Shown: piece by piece, positions 1 to 9,369 of the stretch | How the letters are laid out: every line of letters begins with the position of its first letter | Numbering within the stretch: position 1 is the first letter of the stretch | DNA from: Larix sibirica | Lineage: Eukaryota; Streptophyta; Pinopsida; Pinales; Pinaceae | Direction of reading: 5' to 3' | Assembly: GCA_004151065.3 (NCBI GenBank) | Contig: NWUY0300005600.1 | Location: 27,280 to 40,512 of the forward strand | DNA length: 13,233 nt | Translations under genes and position numbers: made by a program | Notes under the pieces: generated by a model | The model's input: the letters and a program-made list of their open reading frames with translations, nothing else | What the model was told of the DNA's origin: nothing | Databases searched by the model: none

Positions 1-172
1 AAACTGTTATTAAACTATGAGAGATATAATGGAAAGAATGTATCAACATTGTTTTCACTTACAGTGCAAAAATCAATCCAATAGCTCTACTACTCAAGTT
101 ATATATAAAATACAAAAGCATTTATGGAGCAATTGCCAATGAGATTTGTGAGACTTGTGATAGAAAAGACAT
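1..172 (+). repeat. Imperfect direct repeat, copy A
   Basis: This copy aligns by eye with about 401-573. Shared landmarks in the same order are an AAACTATGA-like start, TTTTCACTT, AATCCAAT, GGTTATATATAAA (AGTTATATATAAA here), and a CAATGRGA...GAGAC segment. Similarity is roughly 70% with small indels and fades on both sides. It could be an ancient tandem duplication or two fragments of one repeat family. Confidence 0.55.
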
Positions 173-400
173 ACAATAATANCTACATTTGTTTTCTTTT
201 ACTTTTTATTAATAATGTACTTAATAATAAATTTTAACATGTTTCAAACATTCGATTTCACATTTGTTGAATGTTGTGGGGATTAATAGAAAGCGAACAT
301 GAGGAAATCCTAAAAAGATAAAAATTATGAATGATAGAAAAGATGTTGAACTAGTCCTTAATTCATCTAGATTCGTGTTGGAAGTTAATGAGAGGAGAGA

Positions 401-573
401 AAACTTTTACAAAACTATGAAGTATATAGTGGAAAAAATGTATAGACATTATTTTCACTTGTAATATAAAATCCAATCCAAGGACTCCACTAATTAGGTT
501 ATATATAAATTACAACAAGTGAATTTAGAGTAATGATCAATGGGACCTATGAGACATGCAATAGCAAAAACAT
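401..573 (+). repeat. Imperfect direct repeat, copy B
   Basis: This is the second copy of the repeat at 1-172, in the same orientation, offset by 400 bp. The sequence between the copies (173-400) shows no clear similarity to what follows copy B, so the duplicated unit is only about 172 bp. Confidence 0.55.
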
Positions 574-1018
574 GTATTCATAAAGAAATTAAAAAAATAA
601 AAAGTATTATTGCTAAACATGTTTTCTATAATATACATATACTAGTCCAAAAAATTACCAGATTAATATTTATGTTGTATTTATCTTCATATAAACATTA
701 ATCAATTGTTTTATTATGATTTTCATTTTTTAGGAAGATTGATATAGTTCCAAAGGAAAAACAAGGTTATAATCAAAACATGTTGACAGGGATGTAGAAA
801 AAAGTGTATAAGGAGATGGTATAAAATTGCATGAGGAAGCAAAATTGCATTGCATGAGGAACCATCCCAACAACAATATGCATCATACTTGTGTAATCAT
901 TTATTTTTTAAGTACATAGAGTTTAATTATCGCAAATATAAATTTTATATTGATTTATGTTTGCATCCCATTCAACACATAAGACAAGGCAACAAAGTAG
1001 AAAATGGTTGATCGTTGT

Positions 1019-1419
1019 TGGTGCAAAATTGGGAACGTGGTTCTTGCGCAAGGAGCCAACAAAGTCTCATTGTAGTCTAGAGCACTAACATTTTCAATCC
1101 TCTCCGAAAAGAGGAAGGTCTCACCCGAAGAGTAGCTTGGCTAGTGTAAAATGAGGGAGAGCCGGTGAATGAATGGTGTAGAAGATACCATATGCATTTT
1201 ACCATCCATATTCTTACACAAGCAATTAGATAGCACTCAACATTCGTTAACATCATCATTCATACAAACCTAATCTCCAGCATCACATTTTCCATAAAAT
1301 AGACAAGAAATGTTCATATCAATAAAATTTTAGGGAGAACCAAAACTCTCATTATGTATAAGGGCTCTTAGTCATTTACATCATGCATTCTTAGCAAAGA
1401 TTCTGAAAATACTTTTACA
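1019..1419 (-). repeat. 3' LTR of the retrotransposon
   Basis: The segment 1019-1241 matches 12831-13041 in the same orientation, at roughly three quarters to 80% identity by eye with a few small indels. The outer edge begins TGGTGCAAAATT on the plus strand, so the LTR ends ...GCACCA on the element strand. The inner edge is inferred. On the element strand TGTAAAAGT follows directly after a purine-rich run (1453-1420), giving TG...CA termini and a length near 400 bp. The inner half (1242-1419) has no partner because the other LTR is interrupted at 13041, so the 1419 boundary is weaker than the 1019 boundary. Confidence 0.75.
1098..1115 (-). other. LTR hairpin, 3' LTR copy
   Basis: TCCTCT (1098-1103) pairs with AGAGGA (1110-1115) across a 6-base loop. 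The other LTR carries the equivalent hairpin at 12906-12923 with a different loop sequence, so the stem is kept while the loop has changed. It lies in the part of the LTR expected to be R or U5. Confidence 0.45.
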
Positions 1420-1453
1420 ACTTTCTCCCAACCCCTCTCACTCAATCTCTCTA
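1420..1453 (-). other. Polypurine tract candidate
   Basis: On the element strand this run is almost all purine with a few T residues; its core is GAGGGGTTGGGAGAAAG. It lies just upstream of a TG that could start the 3' LTR. This is the expected place and composition for the primer of plus-strand DNA synthesis. The interrupting T residues may be decay. The call depends on the inferred inner LTR edge. Confidence 0.4.
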
Positions 1454-1714
1454 AATACAATCTCTCGCGCAAACGCACCCGATCCCCTAGCTCTTACGAA
1501 ACTTTTATACATTTCCAGTACTCATTTCCGACATTATCAATACAACTTCAAGACAGGTATAGTTTATCGAGGATTCCTTAATTCTTGTGCTTCTCCACTT
1601 TGTCTTCATCTGCAAGTCCTCTCATGTTTGATCGCTCATCTATCTTTCGCAACAAATTCTTCAAAAATGAAGGAGACAAAAATCCTTGACAATAACCATT
1701 GATTCGCCCTTGAT
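1454..1714 (-). other. Non-coding stretch between 3' reading frame and LTR
   Basis: This lies between the stop of the 3' reading frame (1715) and the polypurine candidate. It is rich in stops on the minus strand and no domain is recognisable. It is best read as the element's 3' untranslated region. Confidence 0.5.
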
Positions 1715-4700
1715 TCAACCTTGTTTCTTTGCTAATCCTCCAAATGAAGGGTCCAACTCATGAATTTCAACTACTACGCGATCACAGAACTATTCAAAAT
1801 TTTCCACCTTCGTCTTCCACTTCCCCACGAATAAGTCGGCACCAACAATGAATGTTTTTGCTAGCTCACTGTTGGGTGCAGGCAGCTTTTGATGTTCTAT
1901 TGTGTGCCACTCTACATATGCAAACGAGTCCATTTGTTGTAGTGCAAGATATGTAGTTTGAGCTACACGCTAAAACTCACGTAATGTTTTCTTTTTTGCT
2001 AATGAATCCTCATGAAGAGCATCCAACTTGACATCGGCAACTTGGATTTCCGCATATTTATGTTGTTTCTCTAGGAAATTTGTGAGGGTGGTCGCTTCTT
2101 CATTCATCTATTGAATCTACACATGTAATTCCTCGATTGGATTCTCTCGTTGTGCTAGGAGACCCATCCAATATTGCATTGTAGAGAATAGTTCCTTACT
2201 TGCCTTAGTAGCCTCATGAAGGTAAGTTTAAGTTCTTAAGACATATGTAATGATAATAGGAAACATATGAGCTATGTTCATTTTTGGATGTCTTGACCTT
2301 GCATAGCATCAACCTATACCTGCAACTTTTGTACCAACTACTGTAATTTTTGTCATGAAGAAAATAGGAGCACAACACCCTCCTAAGGATGCTCTACTAA
2401 AATGATCTCAAGAATAAAAAAATCTATCCTGCAAACATGAGATCACATGTCATTGAGACATTGGAAGATGTATCTGATAGTTTTCTTAGCAATGATTCGG
2501 GCTTGATGCTATGTTTCTCTTTTAGAAATGGCATCGGCTAGTTGTCCATGAATCTACAACATGGACAGTTGTGTCTCCTCCTACTCTTGTGCTCCCTTTT
2601 TCATGTGTTGTTCAACTTCCAATGTATATTTGTGCATGATTTATAAAGTTTTGTAGTGGACCAATTCTAGAAATCTTCAGGGGGCTTGGAACTAAGTGGT
2701 TGTCCACTAGAAATCAAAGGATCCAACTCGTCTTATGTCTAAACCTCAACCTCTACATGTGTAGGGCCCGATTGACTTTGTTGTAAATCTATGCTTGGGT
2801 ATTAGTGGTCAAAAAGGGGTTGATATATGTAATTTCATGGAAAATTCATAGCATAGCTTTGTAGTGCTCAAGATCTTGCTTAAATTGTTGAATTTGCACC
2901 ATGACTAAAAGACTGTCTGAAGGGGAAGAAAATGGGGGAGTTGTGGAATGTACCTCAAGAGTATTGCCTCCATCCACCTCTTCCATGTGCACCATAGGTG
3001 GAGTACTAGGAATTTATTCACATGGATATGGAATGTGAGATGTACTTGTTGGATCCTCACCCCCACTACCTCATGTTGAGCTTCCAATACATGGATATGG
3101 GATGTGAGATGTACTTGGTGGATCCTCACCCACACTCCCTCATGTTGAGCTTCCAATACCTTATGTTTGATGATGCGCTGGTGGAGTCTTAATAGTGTCC
3201 CCTCCATTTGGCTCTATCTCTAATATACCTAGTGGTGTTGTAGATGATGGAACAGCCTAGTAGGGTTGCTTGTGATGAAGCTCCTAATAAATCAAAGCTC
3301 CTGGAATATCCTTAATTGACCTAGGATGGTCATCCTCAATATTAATGACAAGGTATGAGAAGAAGACTGCTCAAAGTCCTGAAAGGATTTGAGGGTCTAA
3401 GTAATAGAGTCCAACCCATTCTTTGCCTGGAATTTTTTAAAATCATGCAAGAAAGGATATGTCCCCGACATATTTTGAAGGCCCATAATTGAAGTGATGG
3501 TGGAGGATGGAGTACTAGAATCATGACTTCCCACCACAACCTTAATGGGTTACGGGTTAATGGGTGTCACTACACAAAGCTGCTTGGAATTCTACACTTG
3601 AAGAAAATCAATTGAACCCATAAATGGTTTAATATATTTACCTAAGATCTTGGTGTCATCCTGGATAGTACTCTTTAGCACTGCAAGTAAATATGTAAGA
3701 GCAAGAGGTGTTGTTTTCTCTTCACCAGACCTATACCTTGACACATATACCACAAGGCTAGCCTTCCGCTTGCCTGAAACTTTAGCTGCAGACATTGTCT
3801 GCTTCACCCTTAAGGCCTTGGAAATTGTTTTCAACAAAATATAAGTTGTTCCTTGTGCATTTTTAGATTACCTCACTCCCATCCATGAAGAAACTTATCT
3901 ATCGACCATAGGATCAAACAAGCAGAATGGCAGGGCACCTGGCTTAAATGAGGGATCCACCCTCAACCGAACAAAGGTGTTATTTTTTTCCATGTTGAAC
4001 CATATATTGCTTGCATGGGAATCCTAAAACTTGAGGGATGCATAGAGTGGGAATTGTGACTACAATTATGCAGTCATACCACTAACCAAACGCATTATTA
4101 TTGAAAGCATTGTTCCATACGTTGCTTCAACTCTTTCAGGGTTCATAACTCAAAGCCATCACTCTTCTATCACTTGCAAGTGGGAGCTATCTTCCCTTAA
4201 GACGCTACCATTTACACATTGCAAATGCTCCTAGAAGGTACCCAAAAATGAAATAACTTGTGTTGGAATGCACTTCCACACAATCCTAAAGCAACTCATC
4301 CAACAAAAATATGCTCCAATTCAGTTGTTCACCCCGAACACAAACCTATGTGATGGAAAGGGTGTCAAGGTTATATTCTCCTTTTGTGAACTTCCACATC
4401 ACCTTTCCAAAAATTAATCATCATGGGAACTTTAATTGGGGGCTAATGATGAGGTAAATAACATCACCCCTTCCTCCTCTCTTTGTTCCATACCTCGCAT
4501 ATAGGGAGGGATTATCCTTCTTCTCGGAATTCTTACTAGTACCCTAAAACATTGAGTTCGCATCCTTACCCTCCATAGACAAACTAGTTATCATATGACT
4601 ACCATCATCATGGAAACGGTATGGATTATCTAGCCACAGATCCTGACCATGCAATCATCTAATTAAGAACTTTTTGCAACGTGTGATTTCTCTGGTTGTG

Positions 4701-5005
4701 CCAAAACCTAGTAGGTCTCGAAGAATTGCCAATGTTGACTTCCATAGGGGCTCAAATGCAGACTTCTATAATGTGATGAACTTTCCTTTTTCCAAAGGCA
4801 CATAGTCTAAGTATGCTTCTAGTCGCGTGTCTAGAAATAAATCCGTGTTGGAAAAGTCACTATCTACCAGTCGAGTCTATTCGATCTTTCCATGCAAATA
4901 TTCAATGACCTACACTCTTGGGTCACAAAATTCTAGAGGTACCACCTCCTTTCATCTCTTTATTGCTATAGGTACTAAGGCCTTACTGCTAGATGCCTTC
5001 ACCAT
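1715..5005 (-). pseudogene. Decayed 3' reading frame of unknown function, about 1,100 codons
   Basis: Downstream of integrase a reading frame can be followed from an ATG at 5005 (MVKASSSKALVPIAIK) to a TGA at 1715. It is broken by scattered stops and at least one frameshift: near 4360 a one-base slip moves the frame, and the new frame is used through the clean stretch 3837-3592. The N-terminal third has well-preserved text such as NPYRFHDDGSHMITSLSMEG (about 4628-4570) and KRGGRGD (near 4470). The middle is basic, then Ser/Pro/Thr-rich with an in-frame 23-residue tandem repeat (3022-3159). The C-terminal part (about 2120-1715) is charged and looks coiled-coil (NFLEKQHKYAEIQVADVKLD). I see no signal peptide or clear membrane segment, so an envelope protein is not supported. 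The position is that of the accessory or env-like gene of some large plant gypsy elements. I do not assign a function. Confidence 0.65.
3022..3159 (-). repeat. 69-bp tandem repeat, two units, in frame
   Basis: Units 3022-3090 and 3091-3159 are each exactly 69 bp and differ at about four positions. 69 bp is 23 codons, so the duplication keeps the frame. In the likely reading frame each unit encodes a polar GEDPPSTSHIPYPC-like segment within the linker region of the 3' reading frame. The BamHI-like GGATCC and the CATGTTGAGC core occur in both units. Confidence 0.9.
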
Positions 5006-5610
5006 GGATGCTTTATGGCGTTGATACACGAACTGGATGATTTGTTGGGGTCATTCGTTAATTGTTTGATTGAATATTGCAGGTTGATGCAAGGGCTCCA
5101 GTGCAAATGAATACAATACGAAAAACACACAAAATGAATTCTAAGACACAATTAGGGACTTTTAACCATGTAGATGTGTTAAATTTAAACTTGGTGGGCT
5201 CATTCAAGGCGATGAGTGGCAAATATCACAATCTTTTTCATTAAATACATGATACATTAACCATTGATTTGATGCCTAGTAACCCTTAACAATGTCAAAT
5301 CCCCAATTAAAACTTTGAATGACCCCCAACATCGCCAAAGAACACACTTTAACTTCATACCCTGAACCCAAATTCATAAACTAACCAACTTTATTGCAGT
5401 TCCTTCCTCGACCACAATCGATTTGCATAAGTGAACTAAAAAATGGAAAACTCACTTACTTACTAATGTTGGCATTCTTTACATGCCATCACACCCTACT
5501 ATACTAACTCAATTGACTCAAAATGCAACAGGAAACAAAACACAACCTAACAACTTAAGAACCTACCCTACCCCATTCCCTGTAACAAGAGTGTCCCAAT
5601 TGCTAATTTA
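5006..5610 (-). other. Spacer between integrase and the 3' reading frame
   Basis: About 600 bp has no recognisable coding sequence on either strand. On the element strand it contains a consensus-like splice donor GTAAGT (5463-5458) and pyrimidine-rich runs ending in AG, for example TTTTCCATTTTTTAG near 5452-5438 and CATCCAG just before 5040. These could have served splicing of a subgenomic RNA for the 3' reading frame, but that is inference only. Confidence 0.4.
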
Positions 5611-6760
5611 CTAAGTTGAAACGTAGGGCTTCAAGTGAGCGCCATTCACCCATCCAGGTTTCAAAATGCCATCAAGTTGTGCAATACACATAGCTCCTAA
5701 ATCTCTTATATTTACAACAATGAATGGACCAATCCGATGCATCTACAATTTGTCGAGATGCTTGAGATATTTGCTGTCATCTAAAAGTAAAAAATCACCT
5801 TTATAAAACTGCTTAGTTTTTTTATGTTGATCGTGACAGACCTTCTATATTTCTTGTTCCACATTTGCATGGAAATCAGCTACGAGTTGAGATTCCTCCA
5901 ATTGCATCAGTTTTGTTAACCATTCCACAAGTGACTCATCCTCAGTCATACGAGTGATGGTTGTGATATAGAGACTGGGAATAAGGAACTATGTTGGTAC
6001 AACCACTTCTCTTCAACCATATACCAATTGAAATGGAATATGTTAATGTAAGTACTTAAATGTGGTTTGGTATGCCCATAATATGATAGGTACTCATTCA
6101 TCCCAATCATCCTAATTGGAAGAACAAACTTTAGTCAATCCAACTTCCAAAATCCTACTGAACACTTCCAAATACCATTTGCTTGTGGGTGGTATGGACT
6201 ACTTTTGTGGTGTTGAATAAGGAACCCTAGGTTAAAGTAACAATAGTCCTACTCCTGAAGTGCATTCCCTTATCACTGGTCAAACTTCTCATACATCTAA
6301 AGTGAGTGATAATATTTTCAAAAATGAACCAAGCAATAGTATCTGTGGAACAATATTTAACAAGCTTCGCTTATGCCCACCTAGTTAGCTAATCAATGAT
6401 AGTGATAATATACCTAGCCTTCGAATGCCAAGCAGATGGTTGAATGGGACCAATAAAATCCATGGCACATTTTTTCAAAAGGTTACAGGGCAGTAATAGG
6501 ATCAAGAGGAAGTCCATCCCTTCAAGATGGATTGCGCACCCATTGGAAGACATCGCAAAATTTAGCATAATCCTTTCCATCCTTGAACATTGTTGGCCAC
6601 TAGAGTCCTACTTGTAAACCCTTCTCAGTTGTTGCTTTTCCTCCAACATGACCTCCCACAACTTATGCATGGAATTCCCATAAAATGTCCTCTGATTCAT
6701 GGTCCATAACACATCTACATAAAATACCATCAATTCTCAACCTATACAGTTGTTCCGCAA
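5611..6760 (-). pseudogene. Integrase, decayed, catalytic Glu and one zinc Cys lost
   Basis: This is the integrase end of pol, which would join element DNA to the chromosome. The N-terminal zinc-binding part has both His (6671-6669 and 6650-6648) and the first Cys (6557-6555), but the second Cys is Phe (CDVF, 6548-6546). In the core, the first Asp is in CAMDFIGPI (6460-6458). The second is in SDKGMHF (6274-6272), 62 codons later in the same frame. The expected Glu after PQANG is Lys (6167-6165), and it lies 107 nt after the second Asp, one base short of the D-35-E spacing, so a one-base deletion lies between. The C-terminal part has RIGPFIV (GPY/F module, near 5730) and ends LKPYVST then TAG at 5611. 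No chromodomain follows. Several stops and at least two frameshifts interrupt it. Confidence 0.88.
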
Positions 6761-6929
6761 GGAGTTGATAGTCAGCATCTTACTTTTGAGTTGCGGAATA
6801 GTTTTTCAATGTTGAGCCAGTGGTTAAAATAGAGAAATCTCTTTTCAATAATGAAGAGTGGACTCAATGCAGAATAGATTTGCATCTTGCAGATAATCAT
6901 CAATAGTTCCACGATACTCACCTAACTCC

Positions 6930-7400
6930 AACCACGAAAAATGATTAGGTCCCACATTATGTTTTCATGGTTTAACCACTACCTCAAAAGAAAAATATTG
7001 AAACAATAGTAACCATCTGCAAATACGTCCTTCCAATACAAGTTTATTCACCAAATACTTTAATGTTGAATGATTAGTGAAAAACATAAAATTACCACCC
7101 AATAAGTATTGTCGTAAATTATGTAAGAAATATATTATATCTAACCCTTCTTGCTCTGTAGTAGTATAGTTGTGTTCAAATTGAGAGATATTTCTACTAG
7201 CAAAATAAACAGAATGGTTGATATTTCCTTCTCCAGGTTGCGCAAGAACAACACCAAGAGAAATACCCGATCCATACACATGCACATGAAATTCTATATA
7301 ATGGTTAGGAAAAACAAGGATAATAGCATCAACCATCTTTTCCTTGAGTAATGTGGATGCCCGATCACACTCTAGCGTCCATACAAAAACTTCCGACTTC
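6930..7400 (-). pseudogene. RNase H domain, three of four catalytic acids lost
   Basis: RNase H removes the RNA strand during reverse transcription. The domain is easy to read: FHVHVYGSG, LAQPGEGNINH, YFASRNISQFEHNYTTTEQE, FTNHSTLKYLVNKLVLEGR and RICRWLLLFQ. The first catalytic Asp of the usual VDAS-type motif is Tyr (codon TAT at 7276-7274). The Glu is kept (TEQEG, 7156-7154). The Asp of the usual TDHS motif is Asn (7075-7073). After a TGA that follows VVKP at 6965, the frame continues into GPNHFSW, where the final Asp is also Asn (6946-6944). It is in the same frame as RT with no net slip. By known RNase H chemistry the domain would be inactive. Confidence 0.9.
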
Positions 7401-8200
7401 TTCAAAAGTTGCTCCAATGGGGTTGTAATAGTGGCATAGTTGCAAATAAATTTGTGATAATAGCATGTGTGTCCCAATGTATATGACAACTGTTGAACTG
7501 AAATAGCTGATGGAAAATTGACAATCACAACAATCTTCATGGGATTCACTAATACTCCTTCTTATAAAACAATACGGCCCAACAAATTGCCAAAGAGAAC
7601 ACAAAAAATACACTCCTTCAAGTTGAGGGAAATTTGAAGTTGGTGACACTGATCAAACATCAACCTTAGCATATCACTAACATGTTTCTTCAATATACTA
7701 AAAATAGTCCAGTCATCCATATAGACTTCCAAAACATTGTGAATGAAGTCTTGGAAGACAGCAACTACAATCCTTGAGAAGACTGCAGGAACATTTTTAA
7801 GACCAAATGGAATCACATTATATGCAAAATATACCCATTCTATAGTAAAGGTGGTCTTCTTCTTATCTTCTTCTTCAATCCTAACTTGATTAAATCCAAA
7901 GAACCCATCTATAAAATAATAAGCTTCATTTCTCGAAACATGACCCAAAACCTCATCACTAAAAGGGGTAGGAAATGGATCATGCACACAAGTTGAATTA
8001 AGGCTACAGAAATAAACACATAACCTGATATCCTTTATGTCCTTCTTACTGTGAATTATAATGGGACTAATCCATTATGATTTTTCCACAGGAAAAATCA
8101 AGCCAACAACTAACATTCGATCTATTTCCTTCTTCACTTTTCGCTTAACTCTAGGATTGATTCAATAAGGATGGTGTTTGACTGTCTTGGTGTCCAGTTT
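7400..8200 (-). pseudogene. Reverse transcriptase, decayed, YMDD box intact
   Basis: This is the Ty3/gypsy RT that copies element RNA into DNA. In order it shows VKRKVKKEIDRMLVVGLIFP with a stop soon after, DPFPTPFSDEVL, the first catalytic Asp in FIDGFFGFNQ (7909-7907), KTTFTIEW, PFGLKNVPAVFSRIV, and LEVYMDDWTIF with both catalytic Asp (7717-7712). The thumb and connection region follows: QLQISLNLKECIFC, TLGHTCYYHKFICNYA and LEQLLKKSEVFVW. A TAA at 7564-7562 lies where related elements usually have a Lys or Gln, and further stops occur upstream, for example in HHPY-stop-INPRVK. The pre-RT segment KDYWDDQTVFEIVTLLKEYE (about 8340-8270) continues the same frame. The RT active site looks intact even though the protein cannot be made as one piece. 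Confidence 0.95.
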
Positions 8201-8640
8201 TAAATCAATTTTCATTTCTCCTAGCTCTCCTTTTATCCCCTTCAACTATATAAAACTTTGTGGAAACACATCTTCATATTCTTTAAGAAGAGTGACAATC
8301 TCAAAGACTGTCTGATCATCCCAATAATCCTTGATTGATGCTAACTTGGGCTTCTCTTCAATACCAATATTAATATTTTACAACTTCACTGGTGGAACAT
8401 AGGAGGTATTGGTATCCTCTCTCTTCTTTCCTTTCACAACCCAATTTCCTTTTATCTCTTTAAAAGACAAGGGCCTTAATTGTTCTATATCATCTAGTTC
8501 TACCTCATCTATGTCAATTTTTCCACAACATAGGGATAGTGTTGGTTAGGTAGGACATAGTTGCAAATTAAGCATTTCTTGATGGTATCAACAAATAGGA
8601 ATATTACCATGATTTCACAACCTAAATTCTCTAATCACCC
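8200..8640 (-). pseudogene. Pol linker upstream of RT
   Basis: The same frame as RT runs through this acidic linker. Readable parts are KIDIDEVELDDIEQLRPLSF, KGNWVVKGKKREDTNTSYVP and a pre-RT segment with YEDVFPQSF. Stops interrupt it at least five times. YEDVFP-like text just before RT is typical of plant gypsy polyproteins. It has no catalytic role that I can see and probably joins the gag-like block to RT. Confidence 0.7.
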
Positions 8641-9180
8641 TCAACACATCTGTAATGTCTTCTGACTTTCCTATAAAAGATAAATCCTCACATAACTGAG
8701 TTTGCAACATATCTTACCTCCTAGTCTATCTCTTGGTTTCTTCATGCAAATACCAACATTTTGGAATAGGTCTCATGTCATGAATAAATGTATGGACCCA
8801 TAGGTTGGATGGAAACCTGTCATTTTCCCATTTTTGTGTAAGGTGTTCCATATACCCAAGAGGATCAATATCCCCATTGTACCTGTGTATAGCTTTAGAA
8901 GTTAAGGGTGAATTTGTTGAAGTATTTGCATATTCAAATTCAGGTGGCAGAAAAAACCTATTTATCATGGTTTCTTGTGGTAAGGACTAGGTGGTAATAT
9001 CACCCTTGTGAGTAGCCCACCATATATCAAGGGTACCTCTTAATGCAATGTCTAGTACATGCACTCTCTAATTTTCCACAAATATACTAGTCATCTCTGA
9101 GAAAAAGTCATCTAGATTAGAAATGCCATCATAAATTGGAGTCTTGAACATCTACACCAATCCACCGTACTTCTTTAACA
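8640..9180 (-). pseudogene. Gag-like block between protease and RT
   Basis: One frame, the same as RT, carries two adjacent segments that resemble capsid-type gag domains. The first (about 9150-9000) reads YDGISNLDDFFSEM, then VHVLDIALRGTLDIWWATHK, the pattern of a short gag segment ending in a WW/THK motif. The second (8968-8640) reads FFLPPEFEYANTS, then YNGDIDPLGYMEHL, NDRFPSNLWVHTFIHDM and PKCWYLHEE, which resembles the YxGxxDPxxHxxxF...WY pattern of Retrotrans_gag-type domains. Stops interrupt it after SIFVEN, after GDITT and after HEETKR. In a textbook gypsy element gag lies only before the protease, and here a separate gag with zinc knuckles does lie upstream. From memory, some large plant gypsy polyproteins carry similar text in this place, so it may be a lineage feature. 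Its role is unknown to me. Confidence 0.65.
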
Positions 9181-9369
9181 GTTTTGCAATTTCTATCAGA
9201 AAGCTCATTTTTTTACTTTTCCATTCATTAAATGCTTCTTATGAGTCATTGTCCCAAGATTGAATACTCTTCCAACTGACTAAACCATCTGATGTAGGGT
9301 TAATATAGCCATCTCTCTTTCATGTTGTTATTTTGTAAATCTAATGTAGAATATTCGTTTCTTCCCTAT
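9181..9369 (-). pseudogene. Linker between protease and gag-like block
   Basis: Short decayed coding text, for example ERDGYINPTSDGLVSWKSIQ and MSFLIEIAKLLKKYGGL, continues between the protease and the gag-like block. It has several stops and no recognised domain. Confidence 0.45.

Larger units (their letters stand above)
1..1018. other. Left flank, AT-rich non-coding DNA
   Basis: This kilobase lies outside the retrotransposon. It is strongly AT-rich, has stops in all frames, and I recognise no protein or RNA gene in it. The only structure I see is an imperfect direct repeat, about 1-172 and 401-573. One base at position 182 is unresolved (n). It is probably older decayed repeat DNA that served as the insertion target, but the family cannot be named from the sequence alone. 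Confidence 0.6.

Noticed and set aside
1-1018. Host gene or RNA gene in the left flank
   Set aside because: No open frame of useful length, no splice-consistent exon pattern and no tRNA or rRNA signature.
3650-3844. Plus-strand open stretch opposite the 3' reading frame
   Set aside because: It mirrors the minus-strand frame 3837-3592, which fits the long 3' reading frame in order and composition.
1715-5005. Envelope gene
   Set aside because: The position fits, but I see no signal peptide, cleavage site or transmembrane segment in the readable text.
7151-7351. Plus-strand open stretch over the RNase H region
   Set aside because: It lies opposite clearly recognisable RNase H coding sequence and has no domain of its own.
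7365-7649. Second minus-strand frame overlapping the RT thumb
   Set aside because: The adjacent frame in this place carries the expected RT connection text (TLGHTCYYHKF...), so this one is an overlap shadow.
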